Positions 1 through 6,104 of a stretch of DNA of 6,602 nucleotides are shown piece by piece. This DNA comes from Actinomycetota bacterium (GTDB lineage: Bacteria > Actinomycetota > Acidimicrobiia > Acidimicrobiales > JAFATL01): assembly GCA_019243975.1 (NCBI GenBank), contig JAFATL010000380.1, positions 1 to 6,602 on the forward strand, given 5' to 3'. A program made the position numbers and the translations under genes. The notes beneath the pieces are model-generated. The model did no database searches. It was given only the letters and a program-made list of their open reading frames with translations, and was not told the origin of the DNA. The stretch's first letter is position 1. Each line of letters begins with the position of its first letter.

Positions 1-2
1 GC

Positions 3-554
3 AGCAGCGCCAGGAAGAGCACGAGCGCCAGCAAGAGCAACGGCGCAAGCAAGAGCAACGGCGCAAGCAAGAGCAACGGCGCCAGCGCGAGCAACGGGGA
101 CAACTCATCCCGTTCTCAGTCGCGGAAGGACAAGAACAAGCCTGTCCTGATGCCGAGCGAGGTCTCGACCCGCGTTGGCCTCTTCGACCGCTTTGCCGGC
201 CTGGCTTCCAAGATCGCCGGGCGGGCGGCGTTCTTCGCCTTCTGCGTGATTCTCATCCTGGTCTGGGCGCCGAGCATCCTCGTGCTCAAGACCGTCGATA
301 CGTGGCAGCTCATCATCAACACCGTCACGACGATCATCACGTTCCTCATGGTTGCTTTGCTGCAGAACAGCCAGACCCGGAGCGACCAGGCCATCCAGCA
401 CAAGCTCAATGCCATCGCCGACGGCCTCGCCGACCTCATGGCTCATGTCAGCGACGAGGGCGAGGAACGCGATCTCCACAAAGACCTCGAGGAACTCCGC
501 GATGCGGTGGGCCTCGAGGAGCACGAGAGCACCAGCCGCAACCGCAACAGCTGA
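3..554 (+). CDS. Low-affinity iron permease family membrane protein (5' end beyond window)
   Basis: This resembles the low-affinity iron permease family (Fet4-related, Pfam Iron_permease). Counting from the ATG at 150, two hydrophobic segments are visible at about residues 27-46 and 53-71. They are followed by the family's conserved stretch, which includes TTIITFLMVALLQNSQ (about residues 60-75) and the helix HKLNAIADGLADLM (about 84-97), then an acidic, probably cytoplasmic coiled tail. Iron transport is shown for the yeast relatives; for the short two-helix bacterial forms it is only inferred from homology. The start is uncertain. ATG150 gives 134 residues, a normal length, but has no well-placed ribosome binding site (a GGAAGGA at 123-129 is too far away). 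The frame stays open for 49 more codons to the left edge through an in-frame Ser/Lys/Asn repeat, so the true start is probably upstream of the window. The stop lies 4 nt from the stop of the convergent SDR, with no visible terminator. Confidence 0.8.
   Translation, partial: SSARKSTSASKSNGASKSNGASKSNGASASNGDNSSRSQSRKDKNKPVLMPSEVSTRVGLFDRFAGLASKIAGRAAFFAFCVILILVWAPSILVLKTVDTWQLIINTVTTIITFLMVALLQNSQTRSDQAIQHKLNAIADGLADLMAHVSDEGEERDLHKDLEELRDAVGLEEHESTSRNRNS
9..98 (+). repeat. 18-bp in-frame tandem repeat encoding A-S-K-S-N-G
   Basis: Five head-to-tail 18-bp units lie at 9-26, 27-44, 45-62, 63-80 and 81-98. The central three encode Ala-Ser-Lys-Ser-Asn-Gly and are nearly identical (gcM agc aag agc aac ggc, differing only at the third base of the Ala codon). 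The outer two have drifted, to ARKSTS and ASASNG. The unit is a multiple of three and the frame matches the permease gene, so it is best read as a low-complexity, basic N-terminal extension that grew by slippage. Confidence 0.75.
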
Positions 555-558
555 CCCT

Positions 559-1335
559 CTAGTCGCGGAGGCGGCGGCCGACGCCGGCGGACATGCGGCG
601 GACGACGCCGCGCGGGGTGAAGCGCACGAGGGCGGCGGCCAACTTGTTCTGGATGCCGGGGACCGACACGGCGTTGTTGTGCTCAAGATCGCGCAGCGCC
701 GTCTTCACCACTTGCTCGGAGGTCTGCCAGAGGAACTTCGGCATGGTCGACGCATGGGCGCCCGACGCTTCCTGGAAGCCAGTGCGGGTGAGGCCAGGGC
801 ACAGGGCGATGACGTTGACGCCGGTGCCGCGCACCTCCTCGTGGACGGCCTCGGTGAAGCTGCTGACGAAGGCCTTGGTGGCCGAGTAGGTGGCGTTGAA
901 CGGCCCGGGCTGGAAGGCACCGATCGACGACACGTTCAGGATGCCGCCCCTCTTGCGCTCGAGCATTCCCGGCAGCACGGCCCGTGTCAGTCGGACGAGG
1001 GCGATGACGTTGAGGCGGATCTCGCGCTCCTCGTCGTCGGGGGGCAAGGTGGCGAAGGGGCCCATGGTCCCGAAGCCGGCGTTGTTGACGAGCACGTCGA
1101 CCGGCTTGGTCGTGTCGGCCAGCCGAGTTTCGACGACGGCGAGATCCGAAGCATCGGTGAGATCGGCGCGCAGCACTTCGACCTCGGTCGATACTTCGGC
1201 CGCCAGCTCCTTGAGCTTGGGCTCGTCGCGCGCAACGACGACGAGGTCGTGGCCGGAGGCCGCCAGCTGGCGAGCGAACTCCAGCCCGATACCGCTGGAG
1301 GCGCCGGTGACGAGGGCAGTGGGGCGACCGTTCAT
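559..1335 (-). CDS. Short-chain dehydrogenase/reductase, DltE/YqjQ-like
   Basis: This is a 258-residue classical SDR, full length for the family: a cytoplasmic NAD(P)-dependent oxidoreductase acting on an alcohol/ketone pair that cannot be named. Visible motifs are the Rossmann TGASSGIG (10-17), a basic Arg36 at the end of strand beta-2 that usually favours NADP(H), NNAG (84-87), Asn109, Ser136/137, the catalytic pair Tyr150 and Lys154 (YSATK), and PG at 180-181. The pattern VVARDEPKLKELAAEV and the C-terminal extension after about residue 200 fit the DltE/YqjQ-type group (COG0300) better than FabG. The reading frame extends upstream to 1770, but that part is antisense to the next gene, and the SDR fold begins at the ATG at 1335. 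The start has no Shine-Dalgarno and lies 8 nt from a TAGCGT box, so the message is probably leaderless. It is divergent from the SDR at 1387. Confidence 0.9.
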   Translation of the reverse strand: MNGRPTALVTGASSGIGLEFARQLAASGHDLVVVARDEPKLKELAAEVSTEVEVLRADLTDASDLAVVETRLADTTKPVDVLVNNAGFGTMGPFATLPPDDEEREIRLNVIALVRLTRAVLPGMLERKRGGILNVSSIGAFQPGPFNATYSATKAFVSSFTEAVHEEVRGTGVNVIALCPGLTRTGFQEASGAHASTMPKFLWQTSEQVVKTALRDLEHNNAVSVPGIQNKLAAALVRFTPRGVVRRMSAGVGRRLRD

Positions 1336-1343
1336 GCCCGCGA

Positions 1344-1349
1344 ACGCTA
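1344..1349 (-). promoter_or_regulatory. Candidate -10 box (TAGCGT) of the leftward SDR gene
   Basis: Read on the minus strand, TAGCGT fits the TAnnnT actinobacterial -10 pattern. Eight bases separate it from the ATG at 1335, which puts the expected transcription start at or within a base or two of the start codon. No ribosome binding site precedes the ATG, as expected of a leaderless mRNA. I see no convincing -35 hexamer. Confidence 0.45.
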
Positions 1350-1359
1350 CTGGGTGGCC

Positions 1360-1380
1360 AATCTGACGCCCTGTTAGATT
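1360..1380. promoter_or_regulatory. Candidate TetR operator in the divergent SDR promoter region
   Basis: This is an imperfect palindrome with half-sites AATCTGAC (1360-1367) and GTTAGATT (1373-1380) around a 5-bp spacer. The arms pair at 7 of 8 positions. It covers the candidate -10 of the rightward operon and lies 10 bp upstream of the -10 of the leftward SDR, so a bound repressor could affect both. A related site (16/21 identical, same spacing) covers the tetR promoter at 5436-5456, which points to the TetR protein encoded at 5449 as the likely binder. That assignment is inference. Confidence 0.55.
1375..1380 (+). promoter_or_regulatory. Candidate -10 box (TAGATT) of the operon
   Basis: TAGATT matches TAnnnT and ends 6 nt before the ATG at 1387, predicting a transcript that starts at or very near the start codon. 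There is no Shine-Dalgarno between box and ATG. The box is the right arm of the palindrome at 1360-1380, so repressor binding would block it. No clear -35 element is seen. Confidence 0.5.
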
Positions 1381-1386
1381 TCGGGC

Positions 1387-2142
1387 ATGTTCGAGCTGGA
1401 CGGCCGCGTGGTGCTGGTCACGGGGGGCAACGGCGGCATCGGCCTCGGCATGGCGGAGGCGTGCGCGCAGGCGGGCGCCGACATCGCCATCTGGGGCACC
1501 AACCCCGACAAGAACGCGGCCGCCCAGGCGCGCTTGAAGGAGACCGGACGCCAGGTCGTCGCCCAGATCTGTGACGTCGGTGACGAGCAGCAGGTCATCG
1601 ACGCGTTCGCGGCGACGGTCGAACAGCTCGGGAAGGTCGACGCCGTGTTCGCCAACAGCGGCATCGGCGGATTCTCCAACTTCACCGACATGACGCTCGA
1701 CGAGTGGCGCCGGGTGATGCGCGTCAACCTCGAAGGCGCGTTCCTCACTCTTCGGCAAGCGGCCCGGCACATGGTGCAGCGGGGCGAGGGCGGGTCACTG
1801 GTCACGGTCTCGTCGGTCTCGGCGATCGACGGCGCCCAGCGCATGGTCCACTACGGCGCCAGCAAGGGCGCCCTGACGGCACTGACGCGCGGCTTGGCGG
1901 TGGAGCTGGCCCGGCACAACATCCGGGTGAACTCGATCCTCCCGGGCTGGATCAACACCGACATGAACGCCATGGGCCGGCTCAACGAGAAATTCATGCA
2001 CAACACCACGACGCGCACGCCGGTGCGGCGCTGGGGCGAGCCGGAAGACCTCGGGCCCATGGCCGTGTTCCTGGCCAACCCCGAGTTCATGTTCCACACG
2101 GGCCAGTGCGAAGTCATCGACGGCGGCTACACGATCTTCTGA
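1387..2142 (+). CDS. Classical SDR-family oxidoreductase (FabG-like), first gene of the operon
   Basis: This 251-residue protein is a complete classical SDR, normally a cytosolic tetramer that interconverts a hydroxyl and a keto group. It shows TGGNGGIG (12-19), CDV (62-64), ANSG in place of NNAG (89-92), Asn114, Ser142/143, catalytic Tyr156 and Lys160 (YGASK), PG (186-187) and a C-terminal EVIDGGYT that closes the pocket as in FabG-type enzymes. Strand beta-2 ends in GTN without an acidic residue, leaning towards NADP(H), but this is weak. In this operon a 3-hydroxyacyl-CoA or ring-hydroxyl dehydrogenase role is plausible; the substrate cannot be told. The ATG follows a TAGATT box by 6 nt with no ribosome binding site (leaderless). 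The stop shares one base with the next start codon (TGATG), so the two genes are probably translationally coupled. Confidence 0.92.
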   Translation: MFELDGRVVLVTGGNGGIGLGMAEACAQAGADIAIWGTNPDKNAAAQARLKETGRQVVAQICDVGDEQQVIDAFAATVEQLGKVDAVFANSGIGGFSNFTDMTLDEWRRVMRVNLEGAFLTLRQAARHMVQRGEGGSLVTVSSVSAIDGAQRMVHYGASKGALTALTRGLAVELARHNIRVNSILPGWINTDMNAMGRLNEKFMHNTTTRTPVRRWGEPEDLGPMAVFLANPEFMFHTGQCEVIDGGYTIF

Positions 2143-2732
2143 TGCCCGACCTGCGCGAGCTGTTGCTTCCTGAACACACGGCGGTGGTGACGTCGGAGGT
2201 ACAGCGCGGCGTGGTCGGGCCCGACTCGATCCTGCCCGAGTTGGCCAAGGCGGCCGAGGGCATGGTCGACAACGTGGCCGCCCTGCTGCGCGGGGCCCGC
2301 GCCGCCGGCGCGTCCGTGGTGCACTGCACGGCCACCCGCCGCAAGGACGGCAAGGGTTCCAACCGCAACGCTCGCCTGTTCATGGCCGTGCGGGGCTCGC
2401 CCCTGGCGCCCACCGTGCTGCCGGAGATCGGCCCCGACGACAGCGACGTCGTGCTGGTCCGCTACCACGGCCTGTCGCCGATGGGGAACACGGACCTCGA
2501 CGCCGTCCTGCGCAACCTCGGGGTCACCACGATCGTGGCCACCGGCGTGTCGGTGAACATCGCCGTCACCAACTTGGCCTTCGACGCCGTCAACGCCGGG
2601 TACCAGGTCGTGATCCCGCGTGACGCGGTGGCCGGCCTCCCCCAGGAGTACGTCGACGCCGTCTTTGCCAACACCCTGAACCTGGTGGCGACCGTGACCA
2701 CGACCGCCGACGTCCTCGGGGCGTGGCAGTAG
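2142..2732 (+). CDS. Isochorismatase-fold (cysteine hydrolase-like) protein lacking the catalytic Cys
   Basis: The 196-residue protein has the length and layout of the isochorismatase/cysteine hydrolase superfamily: a first strand TAVVTSEVQRGVV (13-25), the alpha-beta core, NTDLDAVLRNLGV (116-128), and GVSVNIAVTNLAFDAVNAGY (135-154), where active members carry the nucleophile. Active enzymes use an Asp-Lys-Cys triad. Here the Asp position of the D-x-Q motif is Glu19, the Lys region has Arg107, and the Cys position is Ala141. The only cysteine, Cys62, lies elsewhere. It is therefore unlikely to be an ordinary amidase or isochorismatase; it may be a pseudoenzyme, a binding protein or an enzyme with altered chemistry. 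The start overlaps the SDR stop by one base, and the stop directly abuts the acyl-CoA dehydrogenase ATG, tying it to the operon. Family fold is confident; function is not. Confidence 0.82.
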   Translation: MPDLRELLLPEHTAVVTSEVQRGVVGPDSILPELAKAAEGMVDNVAALLRGARAAGASVVHCTATRRKDGKGSNRNARLFMAVRGSPLAPTVLPEIGPDDSDVVLVRYHGLSPMGNTDLDAVLRNLGVTTIVATGVSVNIAVTNLAFDAVNAGYQVVIPRDAVAGLPQEYVDAVFANTLNLVATVTTTADVLGAWQ

Positions 2733-3881
2733 ATGGACCTGCGCGACAGCGAGCAGGAGGCCGCGTTCCGCGCCGACCTCAAGGCGTGGCTGCAGCAGAT
2801 GCTGCCCACCCTCCCGCCTGAGCCGCACCGCGAAGACTGGCCCGGTCGGCGCCGGTTCGACGGCGAGTGGCAGCGCCGCCTGTTCGACGCTGGTTACGCG
2901 GGTATCGACTGGCCCGCGCAGTACGGCGGCCGGGGCGCGTCGCCCACCGAGTCGCTGATCTTCCTGCAGGAGCTGGCCAACGCCCAGGCCCCCACCGTCG
3001 GCGTGAACTTCGTGGGCTTGCTGCATGCCGGGCCGACGGTCATCGCCGAAGCGACCGACGAGCAGAAGGCCGCCCACCTCCCGCGCATCCTGCGCGGTGA
3101 GGAGGTGTGGTGCCAGGGCTTCTCTGAACCGTCGGCCGGGTCCGACCTGGCGTCACTGCGCACGCGGGCGGTGCGCGACGGCGACGAGTACGTCATCACC
3201 GGCCAGAAGATCTGGACGTCGTTCGCCCAGGTGGCCGACTACTGCGAGATGCTCGTGCGCACCAACACCGAGGGGAAGAAGCACGCCGGCATCACGTGGC
3301 TGATCATGCCGATGGACACGCCCGGCATCGACGTGCGCCCGCTGCGAACCGTGATCGGCTCGTCGGAGTTCAGCGAGCTGTTCCTCGACGAGGTGCGGGT
3401 GCCGGTGGCCAACCGCGTCGGCGAAGAGAACGACGGCTGGCGGGTCGCCATGGTGACGTTCAGCTTCGAGCGGGGGACGTCGCTGGTAGGCGAGATGCTG
3501 GCCACGCGCCGCCTGCTGGAGGAGGAGCTGCCGAAGCTGGCCCGCAGCCTGGGCAAGTGGGACGACCCCATCTTGCAGCGCGAGGTCGGCCAGCTGGTCG
3601 CCGAGCTCGACGGCTTGTGGGCGCTGACGCAGCGCACGGTATCGGAGGCGGCTCAGACCGGCGTGCCCGGCGTCGGTGGCTCGCTGGTGAAGCTGCAGTA
3701 CTCCGAGTTCGTGCAGCGACTTGGCGACATCGCGTTCAAGCTGCTCGACCGCAGCCAGCTCACCCTTGACGAGATGTGGGTGGACGAGCGACTGCGTGTC
3801 CTCGCACTGCCGATCGCGGCGGGTAGCAGCCAGATCCAGCGCAACATCATCGGCGAACGCATCCTGGGGTTGCCCCGGTGA
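2733..3881 (+). CDS. Acyl-CoA dehydrogenase, full-length catalytic-type subunit (FadE)
   Basis: This 382-residue FAD-dependent acyl-CoA dehydrogenase would introduce the alpha-beta double bond into an acyl-CoA. The N-terminal helical domain covers about residues 1-120. The middle beta domain opens with WCQGFSEPSAGSDL (126-139, starting at Trp126), followed by KIWTS (159-163). The C-terminal helical domain begins after about residue 235 with VTFSFERG, where Glu246 is the candidate catalytic base, a position used by the catalytic subunit of mycobacterial heteromeric steroid side-chain dehydrogenases (FadE26/ChsE4 type). The C-terminus AAGSSQIQRNIIGERILG is typical of the family. The ATG directly follows the stop of the previous gene (zero gap), and the stop overlaps the next GTG by 4 nt (GTGA), as expected for subunits made together. 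Which FadE it corresponds to, and the substrate, cannot be decided from sequence alone. Confidence 0.92.
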   Translation: MDLRDSEQEAAFRADLKAWLQQMLPTLPPEPHREDWPGRRRFDGEWQRRLFDAGYAGIDWPAQYGGRGASPTESLIFLQELANAQAPTVGVNFVGLLHAGPTVIAEATDEQKAAHLPRILRGEEVWCQGFSEPSAGSDLASLRTRAVRDGDEYVITGQKIWTSFAQVADYCEMLVRTNTEGKKHAGITWLIMPMDTPGIDVRPLRTVIGSSEFSELFLDEVRVPVANRVGEENDGWRVAMVTFSFERGTSLVGEMLATRRLLEEELPKLARSLGKWDDPILQREVGQLVAELDGLWALTQRTVSEAAQTGVPGVGGSLVKLQYSEFVQRLGDIAFKLLDRSQLTLDEMWVDERLRVLALPIAAGSSQIQRNIIGERILGLPR

Positions 3882-4765
3882 ACCTCCTCCTTTCGTCCGA
3901 CCAGGAGGACCTGCGCGACGGCATCCGAGCGCTCTGCAACGGCCGCTTCTCGATGGACCGGGTTCGAGGCGGGTTCGACGCCGAGGTTTGGAAGGAGCTC
4001 GCCGCCGCGGGCGTGTTCACCACCCGCCAGCTCGACCTGGGTGTGGCCGACGCCGCGGTGGTGTTCGAGGAACTGGGGCGGGCACTGGTGCCGGGTCCCC
4101 TGGTGTGGGGTTGGCTCAACGATCGCGACGATGTCGTGGCGACAGGAGTCGAGCGCAACGACCCGACGGCTGAGCACTTCGCCTTGGCCGGCACGCTGCT
4201 GGTCATGGACGCCGACGGTTTGTGGGAGGTCGACCCGTCGACCGTCACGGCCGAGGAGCGACCGGAGCAGCTCGACCCGCTTACGCCGGTCCACCGGCTC
4301 GACAACGTCGGCCAGGGCGAGCGCCGGGGCGACCCGATGCGTCTCGAGGCGGCGACCGTCACTGCCGCCCAACTGGTCGGCATCGCGGCGGCGTGCACCG
4401 ACGCGGCGGTGGCCTACGCCAAGGAGCGCCAGCAGTTCGACAAGCCCATCGGTTCGTTCCAAGCCGTGAAACACATCTGCGCCGACATGTTCGTGCGCGC
4501 CGACACGGCGCGCGCCGCTGTCCACTCGGCGGCGGCCGCGCTCGACGATCCGGGCAGCGCCGACGAGGTGCGGGCCGTGGCGTCGGCCAAGTTGCTGGCT
4601 GCGCAGGCCGCCATCGCCAACGCCCGATCGTCGCTGCAGGTGCACGGGGGCATGGGCTTCACGTGGGAGGTCGACGTGCACCTCTACCTCAAGCGAGCGT
4701 GGTTGCTCGAAAAGGTGTTCGGCGGCCAGGCCGAGCACGCCGACGTCATCGCCGGGAAGCTGTAG
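3878..4765 (+). CDS. Short acyl-CoA dehydrogenase-like subunit, probable partner of the preceding FadE
   Basis: The 295-residue protein has an acyl-CoA dehydrogenase C-terminal domain with two recognisable motifs: YAKERQQFDKPIGSFQAVKH (180-199) and QVHGGMGFTWE (254-264). It is 80-100 residues shorter than a normal family member. The middle beta domain (about 85-155) is reduced, and the E-P-x-x-G-S-D flavin/substrate signature is missing. No SFERG glutamate is present, and the C-terminal YEG glutamate of MCAD-type enzymes is replaced by a YLKRAWLLEKVFGG segment (270-283). This matches the non-catalytic half of alpha2-beta2 dehydrogenases such as FadE27 or FadE18 in mycobacteria, where the pair forms one FAD site and an enlarged substrate pocket. 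The GTG start overlaps the upstream stop by 4 nt, giving translational coupling. Pairing with the upstream FadE is inference, but well supported by order and overlap. Confidence 0.88.
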   Translation: MNLLLSSDQEDLRDGIRALCNGRFSMDRVRGGFDAEVWKELAAAGVFTTRQLDLGVADAAVVFEELGRALVPGPLVWGWLNDRDDVVATGVERNDPTAEHFALAGTLLVMDADGLWEVDPSTVTAEERPEQLDPLTPVHRLDNVGQGERRGDPMRLEAATVTAAQLVGIAAACTDAAVAYAKERQQFDKPIGSFQAVKHICADMFVRADTARAAVHSAAAALDDPGSADEVRAVASAKLLAAQAAIANARSSLQVHGGMGFTWEVDVHLYLKRAWLLEKVFGGQAEHADVIAGKL

Positions 4766-4772
4766 GCGGCGG

Positions 4773-5426
4773 GTGCTGCACCTCCACGAGGTCATCGACA
4801 TCGTGGGCGAGGGGGCGCGCCCATACATGGAGCACACCATCACCTTCGACACGGAGACGGCGGCGGCACGCGGGCTGCACCTCTTCGGCACGTGGCAGGT
4901 CGTCGGCATGACCGGCCGCTGGCCCCAGGTCGTGAACATCTGGGAGTTCGATGACGGGTGGGAGGGTTGGCTGCGCGTGCTCACCGCCGCCAACGTCAAG
5001 CGGGCCGACAACCCGGCGCTGGCCCAGTGGTGGCAGGAGCAGTACGCCCGCCGCACCGGCGGCTTCGACCGCATGCTCGAAAGCGTCGGGGATCCCGTGA
5101 TGCAGACGGGCGAGATCTTCGTGCACGAGCTGAGTGAGGTGCAGCCCGGTGCGGGACCCAAGTACCTCAACGCGGTGCACAAGGAGTGGGCACCGGTGGC
5201 GGCCGAGCACGGTGTGCATCTGGTGGCCGCCTACGAAGTGCTGTTCACCGACATCGAAGTGGTGACGGTGTGGGCCGCCGACGCCCGTGCGCACGCAGGT
5301 ATGCAGACGGCCGGCGACGAGCGCATTGCGGCGTGGCGCGCCACGGCGCGCCAGTGGCTCACGCGGTGGCGCGAAGAGTTGATGGTGCCGTCCCCGGGCG
5401 GTCCCGGGTCGCCGGTGGCCACCTGA
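4773..5426 (+). CDS. Hypothetical protein with two NIPSNAP/dimeric alpha-beta barrel-like modules
   Basis: This 217-residue soluble protein is not recognised as a named enzyme. It appears to contain two ferredoxin-like (dimeric alpha-beta barrel) modules. The first, about residues 1-72, opens with LHEVIDIVGEGARPYMEH and ends with LFGTWQVVG...VVNIWEFDDGWEGW. The second, about 112-200, runs from TGEIFVHELSEVQPG through PKYLNAVHKEWAPVAAEHG to AAYEVLFTDIEVVTVWA. This resembles NIPSNAP-type domains, whose biochemical role is poorly defined. A tryptophan-rich linker (WWQEQY, 86-91) joins them, and the C-terminus is Gly/Pro-rich. I chose the GTG at 4773, 7 nt after the preceding stop, because it retains the first beta strand; the next ATG (residue 19) would remove it. 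It is in the operon, so it probably serves the same pathway, but whether as an enzyme, carrier or structural factor is unknown. Confidence 0.7.
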   Translation: MLHLHEVIDIVGEGARPYMEHTITFDTETAAARGLHLFGTWQVVGMTGRWPQVVNIWEFDDGWEGWLRVLTAANVKRADNPALAQWWQEQYARRTGGFDRMLESVGDPVMQTGEIFVHELSEVQPGAGPKYLNAVHKEWAPVAAEHGVHLVAAYEVLFTDIEVVTVWAADARAHAGMQTAGDERIAAWRATARQWLTRWREELMVPSPGGPGSPVAT

Positions 5427-5434
5427 GTGACAGG

Positions 5435-5440
5435 TAATCT
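5435..5440 (+). promoter_or_regulatory. Candidate -10 box (TAATCT) of the tetR gene
   Basis: TAATCT fits TAnnnT and ends 8 nt before the GTG at 5449, the same geometry as the leftward SDR promoter, so transcription would start at the start codon. The gap between the operon's last stop and this GTG is only 22 nt and carries no Shine-Dalgarno. The regulator can therefore be made from its own leaderless message as well as by read-through. No -35 box is evident. Confidence 0.5.
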
Positions 5441-5456
5441 GACGACCCGTGAGTTC
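5436..5456. promoter_or_regulatory. Candidate TetR autoregulatory operator
   Basis: AATCTGAC (5436-5443), a 5-bp spacer, then GTGAGTTC (5449-5456). The left half-site is identical to that of the 1360-1380 palindrome; the right arm matches 5 of 8, and the whole site 16 of 21, with the same spacing. It covers the -10 box and the GTG start of the TetR gene, a classic position for autorepression. The degenerate right arm overlaps coding sequence, which may explain the drift. Binding by this TetR protein is inferred. Confidence 0.45.
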
Positions 5457-6093
5457 TGAGCCCGTCACTCTCGCCATCGACGGGCGACCGCTGGGGCGCA
5501 GGGCCCAGGCCACGCGCGAGCGCCTCCTCGACGCCACCCGCGAGCTGTTGGCGTCGCAGGGCATCCGCGATCTCCGGGTGGTCGACATCGCCCGCCACGT
5601 GGGCACGTCCCCGGCGACCTTCTACCAGTACTTCCGCGACGTCGAGGAAGCGGTGTTGGCGCTGGCGGAGCGGCTGGAGGACGAGCTGCACCCGCTGACC
5701 GACCTGCTCGACACGCCCTGGACGGCGAAGAACGGCCTCGACAACGCGCGCTCGCTGGTCGACGGGTTCATCTCGTTCTGGGACGAGCACCGGGCGGTGC
5801 TGCGCGTGCGCAACCTCGCCGCCGAAGAAGGCGATCAGCGCTTTCGCCAAGTCCGCGTGCACGCCCTCTCGTCGATCACCGACCGCGTGTGCGACCAGAT
5901 CGCCGCCAACCAGAAGGCCGGCCGCGTCGACCCCGACGTCGCCCCCTACGCCGCCGCCGCCGGCCTGGTGGCGATGATGGAACGCATGGCCGCCTACCAC
6001 CTCGACCTCGAACCCCGCGGCACCACCCGCGAAGACATCGTCGAGACGGTTGGCCGAATAATCCATCAGACCGTCACCGGCCGCCGGAAGTAG
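5449..6093 (+). CDS. TetR-family transcriptional regulator
   Basis: The 214-residue length is typical of TetR repressors, which bind DNA as dimers and release it on binding a small molecule; in catabolic operons this is often an acyl-CoA. The DNA-binding domain spans about residues 17-66: helix 1 TRERLLDATRELLASQG (22-38), then the helix-turn-helix LRVVDIARHVGTSPATFYQYF (42-62), with recognition helix SPATFYQYF (54-62). The remainder is an all-helical ligand and dimer domain with no strong family motif, so the effector cannot be named. GTG is the start because it lies next to the only plausible promoter and follows the last operon stop by 22 nt; SSEPV then leads into the conserved GRRAQATRERLL. 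Palindromic sites at its own promoter and at the operon promoter make it the probable local repressor. A large palindrome starts 11 nt after its stop. Confidence 0.92.
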   Translation: MSSEPVTLAIDGRPLGRRAQATRERLLDATRELLASQGIRDLRVVDIARHVGTSPATFYQYFRDVEEAVLALAERLEDELHPLTDLLDTPWTAKNGLDNARSLVDGFISFWDEHRAVLRVRNLAAEEGDQRFRQVRVHALSSITDRVCDQIAANQKAGRVDPDVAPYAAAAGLVAMMERMAAYHLDLEPRGTTREDIVETVGRIIHQTVTGRRK

Positions 6094-6104
6094 GGCCTTC
6101 CAGC

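Noticed and set aside
9..98. Possible CRISPR-like array
   Set aside because: The 18-bp units are directly adjacent without spacers, are in frame with the permease gene, and no cas gene is near.
352..1377. 341-codon open frame on the plus strand across the leftward SDR
   Set aside because: Its sequence is low-complexity and is antisense to an SDR with all catalytic motifs. It also overlaps the end of the permease gene.
1336..1770. Upstream in-frame extension of the leftward SDR (would give 403 residues)
   Set aside because: The extension is antisense to the second SDR, carries no domain, and would place the Rossmann motif 155 residues into the protein. The ATG at 1335 has a promoter box at leaderless distance.
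2127..3077. 316-codon open frame on the minus strand
   Set aside because: It is antisense to the isochorismatase-fold gene and the start of FadE, with composition typical of a GC-driven shadow frame and no motif.
3653..5182. 509-codon open frame on the minus strand
   Set aside because: It lies antisense to the two FadE genes and the NIPSNAP-like gene, has Arg/His/Ser-rich sequence without a recognisable domain, and is explained by high GC at third codon positions.
5395..5423. CCCGGG repeats and the GGTGGCCACC palindrome near the end of the NIPSNAP-like gene
   Set aside because: They are short, inside coding sequence for a Pro/Gly-rich tail, and expected by chance at this GC content. They do not form a stable terminator.
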